Positions 62,425 through 64,000 of a stretch of DNA of 64,000 nucleotides are shown here, in pieces. Origin of the DNA: Saprospiraceae bacterium (GTDB lineage Bacteria; Bacteroidota; Bacteroidia; Chitinophagales; Saprospiraceae); the NCBI GenBank assembly GCA_020436835.1, contig JAGQWZ010000184.1:1-64000 (forward strand), read 5' to 3'. A program made the translations under genes and the position numbers. The stretch's first letter is position 1, and every line of letters starts with the position of its first letter. Below the pieces are notes generated by a model, which had not been told where the DNA came from, ran no database searches, and saw nothing but the letters and a program-made list of their open reading frames with translations.

Positions 62425-63536
62425 TCTGCATCCATTACACAGCGAAAGCCGGTATGCTCCATACCGGTATCAGGACTTGACTTCATCCGGGATGAGACCC
62501 GGTATCCCGAGCAATATGAATCATTGCAAAGAAACGATCCCCCACGGATCACCTTCTTTGGTACTGTTGGTTCGTCCGGGTCAAAACTTTTCTCCGGACC
62601 CGTTGGATCGACCGCCATCACATCTTTGGCTTCTTGAAAATAGTGCTGAAAATGATACCAATCAGCGGTCCATTCCCAAACATTTCCAGCCATATCATAG
62701 AGCCCCAATGGATTTGGAGAAAAATGGGCTACCGGAGCAGTTCGCAAATAATCATCTTCAATTTGATTAGCTATAGGAAACTCACCCTGCCAATAGTTCG
62801 CTTTTTGCGGATTGATAGAATCATTTCCCCAGGGATACTGTATGCGGTTATTATTGGCGCCCCGGGCGGCAAACTCCCATTCCGCTTCGGTAGGTAATCT
62901 TTTACCTGCCCACTTGCAGTACGCCATCGCATCGTACCAGGCTATATGTACCACGGGATGATTCTCTCTACCCTTTAAATCACTATCGGGACCCTGCGGA
63001 TGCTTCCAGTTGGCTCCTGGCACCATTTGCCACCATTCCGAAGGGTAATATACCGGCCGGCCAGGCTTCTGCGCCTGAAAAACCAGTGAGAAAGGTTTGA
63101 GTAATTCCGGATCAGGAGGAGGTGTCCCCGGTGGCAATTGCTTCATCATTTCTTCCACATCAATTTCTCTCTCTGCAATCGTTTGATATCCGGTTGCTTC
63201 CACAAACGCCGCAAACTGGGCATTGGTCACTTCCGTCTTGTCCATCCAGAAGGAATGTACTTTCACGAGATGTTTCGGCATTTCATCCGCCCTTGCCTGA
63301 TTTTGATCATCCCCCATTTCGAAAGAACCACCTTCAATCCTCACCATGCCCGAAGTATCCGGTCCGGCCTCGGAGGGCTGAATTTCATTAATAGCTTGCA
63401 TATACTCATCCACCAGGAAATTCTGTCCATTCAAGCCAGCTTCCTCTTCATGAGTTTCTGTAATTTTTCCACTATCTTTCGATACACATGCCGAAATAAA
63501 AAAGATAGCGACGGAAAGTGCAATCATTGTTTTCAT
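62421..63536 (-). CDS. Formylglycine-generating-enzyme-like lipoprotein
   Basis: From the ATG at 63536 the protein has 371 residues; an upstream ATG at 63611 would add 25. The signal sequence MKTMIALSVAIFFISAC ends in a lipobox-like ISAC, so it should be an exported lipoprotein. The body is an FGE-sulfatase domain: MVRIEGGSFEMGDD, AWYDAMAYCKWAGKRLPTEA, NVWEWTADWY and the active-site stretch RGGSFLCNDSYC. It keeps both cysteines of true formylglycine-generating enzymes (Cys337 and Cys342 in the shorter numbering). Related exported lipoproteins without these cysteines are GldJ/GldK-like. It diverges from an aldose epimerase gene. Confidence 0.88.
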   Translation of the reverse strand: MKTMIALSVAIFFISACVSKDSGKITETHEEEAGLNGQNFLVDEYMQAINEIQPSEAGPDTSGMVRIEGGSFEMGDDQNQARADEMPKHLVKVHSFWMDKTEVTNAQFAAFVEATGYQTIAEREIDVEEMMKQLPPGTPPPDPELLKPFSLVFQAQKPGRPVYYPSEWWQMVPGANWKHPQGPDSDLKGRENHPVVHIAWYDAMAYCKWAGKRLPTEAEWEFAARGANNNRIQYPWGNDSINPQKANYWQGEFPIANQIEDDYLRTAPVAHFSPNPLGLYDMAGNVWEWTADWYHFQHYFQEAKDVMAVDPTGPEKSFDPDEPTVPKKVIRGGSFLCNDSYCSGYRVSSRMKSSPDTGMEHTGFRCVMDAD

Positions 63537-63641
63537 TTCAATTCCACTTTTGGGCTTTTTCACCATTTTGGTAAATGCCGTATCAAACCACATGATTCTT
63601 TTATTAACCATAACTTACTGTGAATAAAAACAGATAACCAG

Positions 63642-64000
63642 ATGAAAAATAAATTGCCATTCTTCTTACTGATTATTGGGCTCTTAGCGGCAAGCTGCCA
63701 GTCCAAGACATCTGTTTCCAATGAAAAGACACAAGATTCAAGTATGCAAGATAATGAAACCTTAATGCTTACAAAAGCGCCTTTCGGGAGCACTCCGGAT
63801 GGTCCTGCTGATCTTTACACCTTCAAGAACCAAAATGGAATGGTCGTAGAGATAACGAATTTTGGAGGAATTATTACGTCCATTATGGTACCCGACCGGG
63901 ATGGAAATTTTGAAGATGTCAATCTTGGATTTGACAACTTGCAGGAATACGTGGATGGAAATCCCTTCTTTGGAGCCATTGTAGGCCGTTATGGTAACCG
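63642..64000 (+). CDS. Aldose 1-epimerase, lipoprotein (partial, cut by window end)
   Basis: The gene starts at ATG 63642 and runs past the end of the window; 119 codons are visible. The signal sequence MKNKLPFFLLIIGLLAASC ends in a lipobox (LLAASC), so the enzyme should be lipid-anchored in the envelope. The following sequence (GSTPDGPADLYTFKNQNGM and VVEITNFGGIITSIMVPDRD, then FFGAIVGRYGN) is the N-terminal part of the galactose-mutarotase fold. It interconverts alpha and beta sugar anomers. The catalytic histidines lie beyond the window. It diverges from the FGE-like gene. Confidence 0.9.
   Translation, partial: MKNKLPFFLLIIGLLAASCQSKTSVSNEKTQDSSMQDNETLMLTKAPFGSTPDGPADLYTFKNQNGMVVEITNFGGIITSIMVPDRDGNFEDVNLGFDNLQEYVDGNPFFGAIVGRYGN

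Noticed and set aside
1-64000. tRNA, rRNA, tmRNA and insertion sequences
   Set aside because: Intergenic stretches were read for T-arm-like GTTCGA sequences, terminal inverted repeats and transposase-like frames; nothing convincing was found.

Overview
The window looks like a chromosomal segment of a Gram-negative Bacteroidota, probably of the Saprospiria/Chitinophagia side of the phylum; no finer placement is possible by reading alone. The evidence is: TAnnTTTG promoter boxes (the Bacteroidota -7 element) in front of several genes; a short 289-residue primary sigma factor; proteins with type IX secretion (T9SS) C-terminal domains, one of type B and one of type A; a DUF3276/PUR-family protein; topoisomerase I without zinc fingers; and lipid A synthesis by LpxB. 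No rRNA, tRNA, CRISPR array, phage or insertion sequence was recognised.

Layout. 1-365: an array of about 148-bp tandem repeats with nested inverted repeats, running off the left edge. 404-10883: a loose set of stress and metabolic genes, mostly on the minus strand (AraC regulator, bacterial eRF1-like protein, Mn-type superoxide dismutase, serine hydrolase, cupin, diheme cytochrome c, quinone-reductase-like enzyme, amino-acid permease, Tat-exported aldo/keto reductase). 11065-15073: a plus-strand operon larE-larB-larC plus a second Tat aldo/keto reductase. It would make and load the nickel-pincer nucleotide cofactor, and larC is split at a poly-A run in the way expected for -1 frameshifting. 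15151-28522: signalling and housekeeping genes (TPR histidine kinase, HtrA protease, RecQ, Wzm/Wzt-like polysaccharide exporter, RpoD, Lrp regulator, C-terminal processing protease, YrdC-domain protein).

28687-48614: a T9SS cell-surface protein, L19, a metallophosphoesterase, small lipoprotein and membrane proteins, topoisomerase I, the surE-orf-lpxB operon, a sortilin-type repeat protein, PriA, an ABC exporter, a DUF3276 protein, a Lon-N-domain protein and an M29 aminopeptidase. 49574-49864: three tandem 112-bp units, each holding a promoter-like box and an intrinsic-terminator hairpin, possibly a tiny-RNA array. 49905-58899: minus-strand operons accA-DUF6913-dapA and hflX, then TPR-DUF4292-EnvC-like, and pyk. 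59109-64000: acpP, fabF, rnc, an orphan SWIM-family C-terminal domain, a formylglycine-generating-enzyme-like lipoprotein and the start of an aldose 1-epimerase.

Most of the window is ordinary core genome. The best leads are the larC frameshift site with the larA-less lar operon, the tandem promoter/terminator units, the repeat array at the left edge, and the exported FGE-like protein that keeps both catalytic cysteines.
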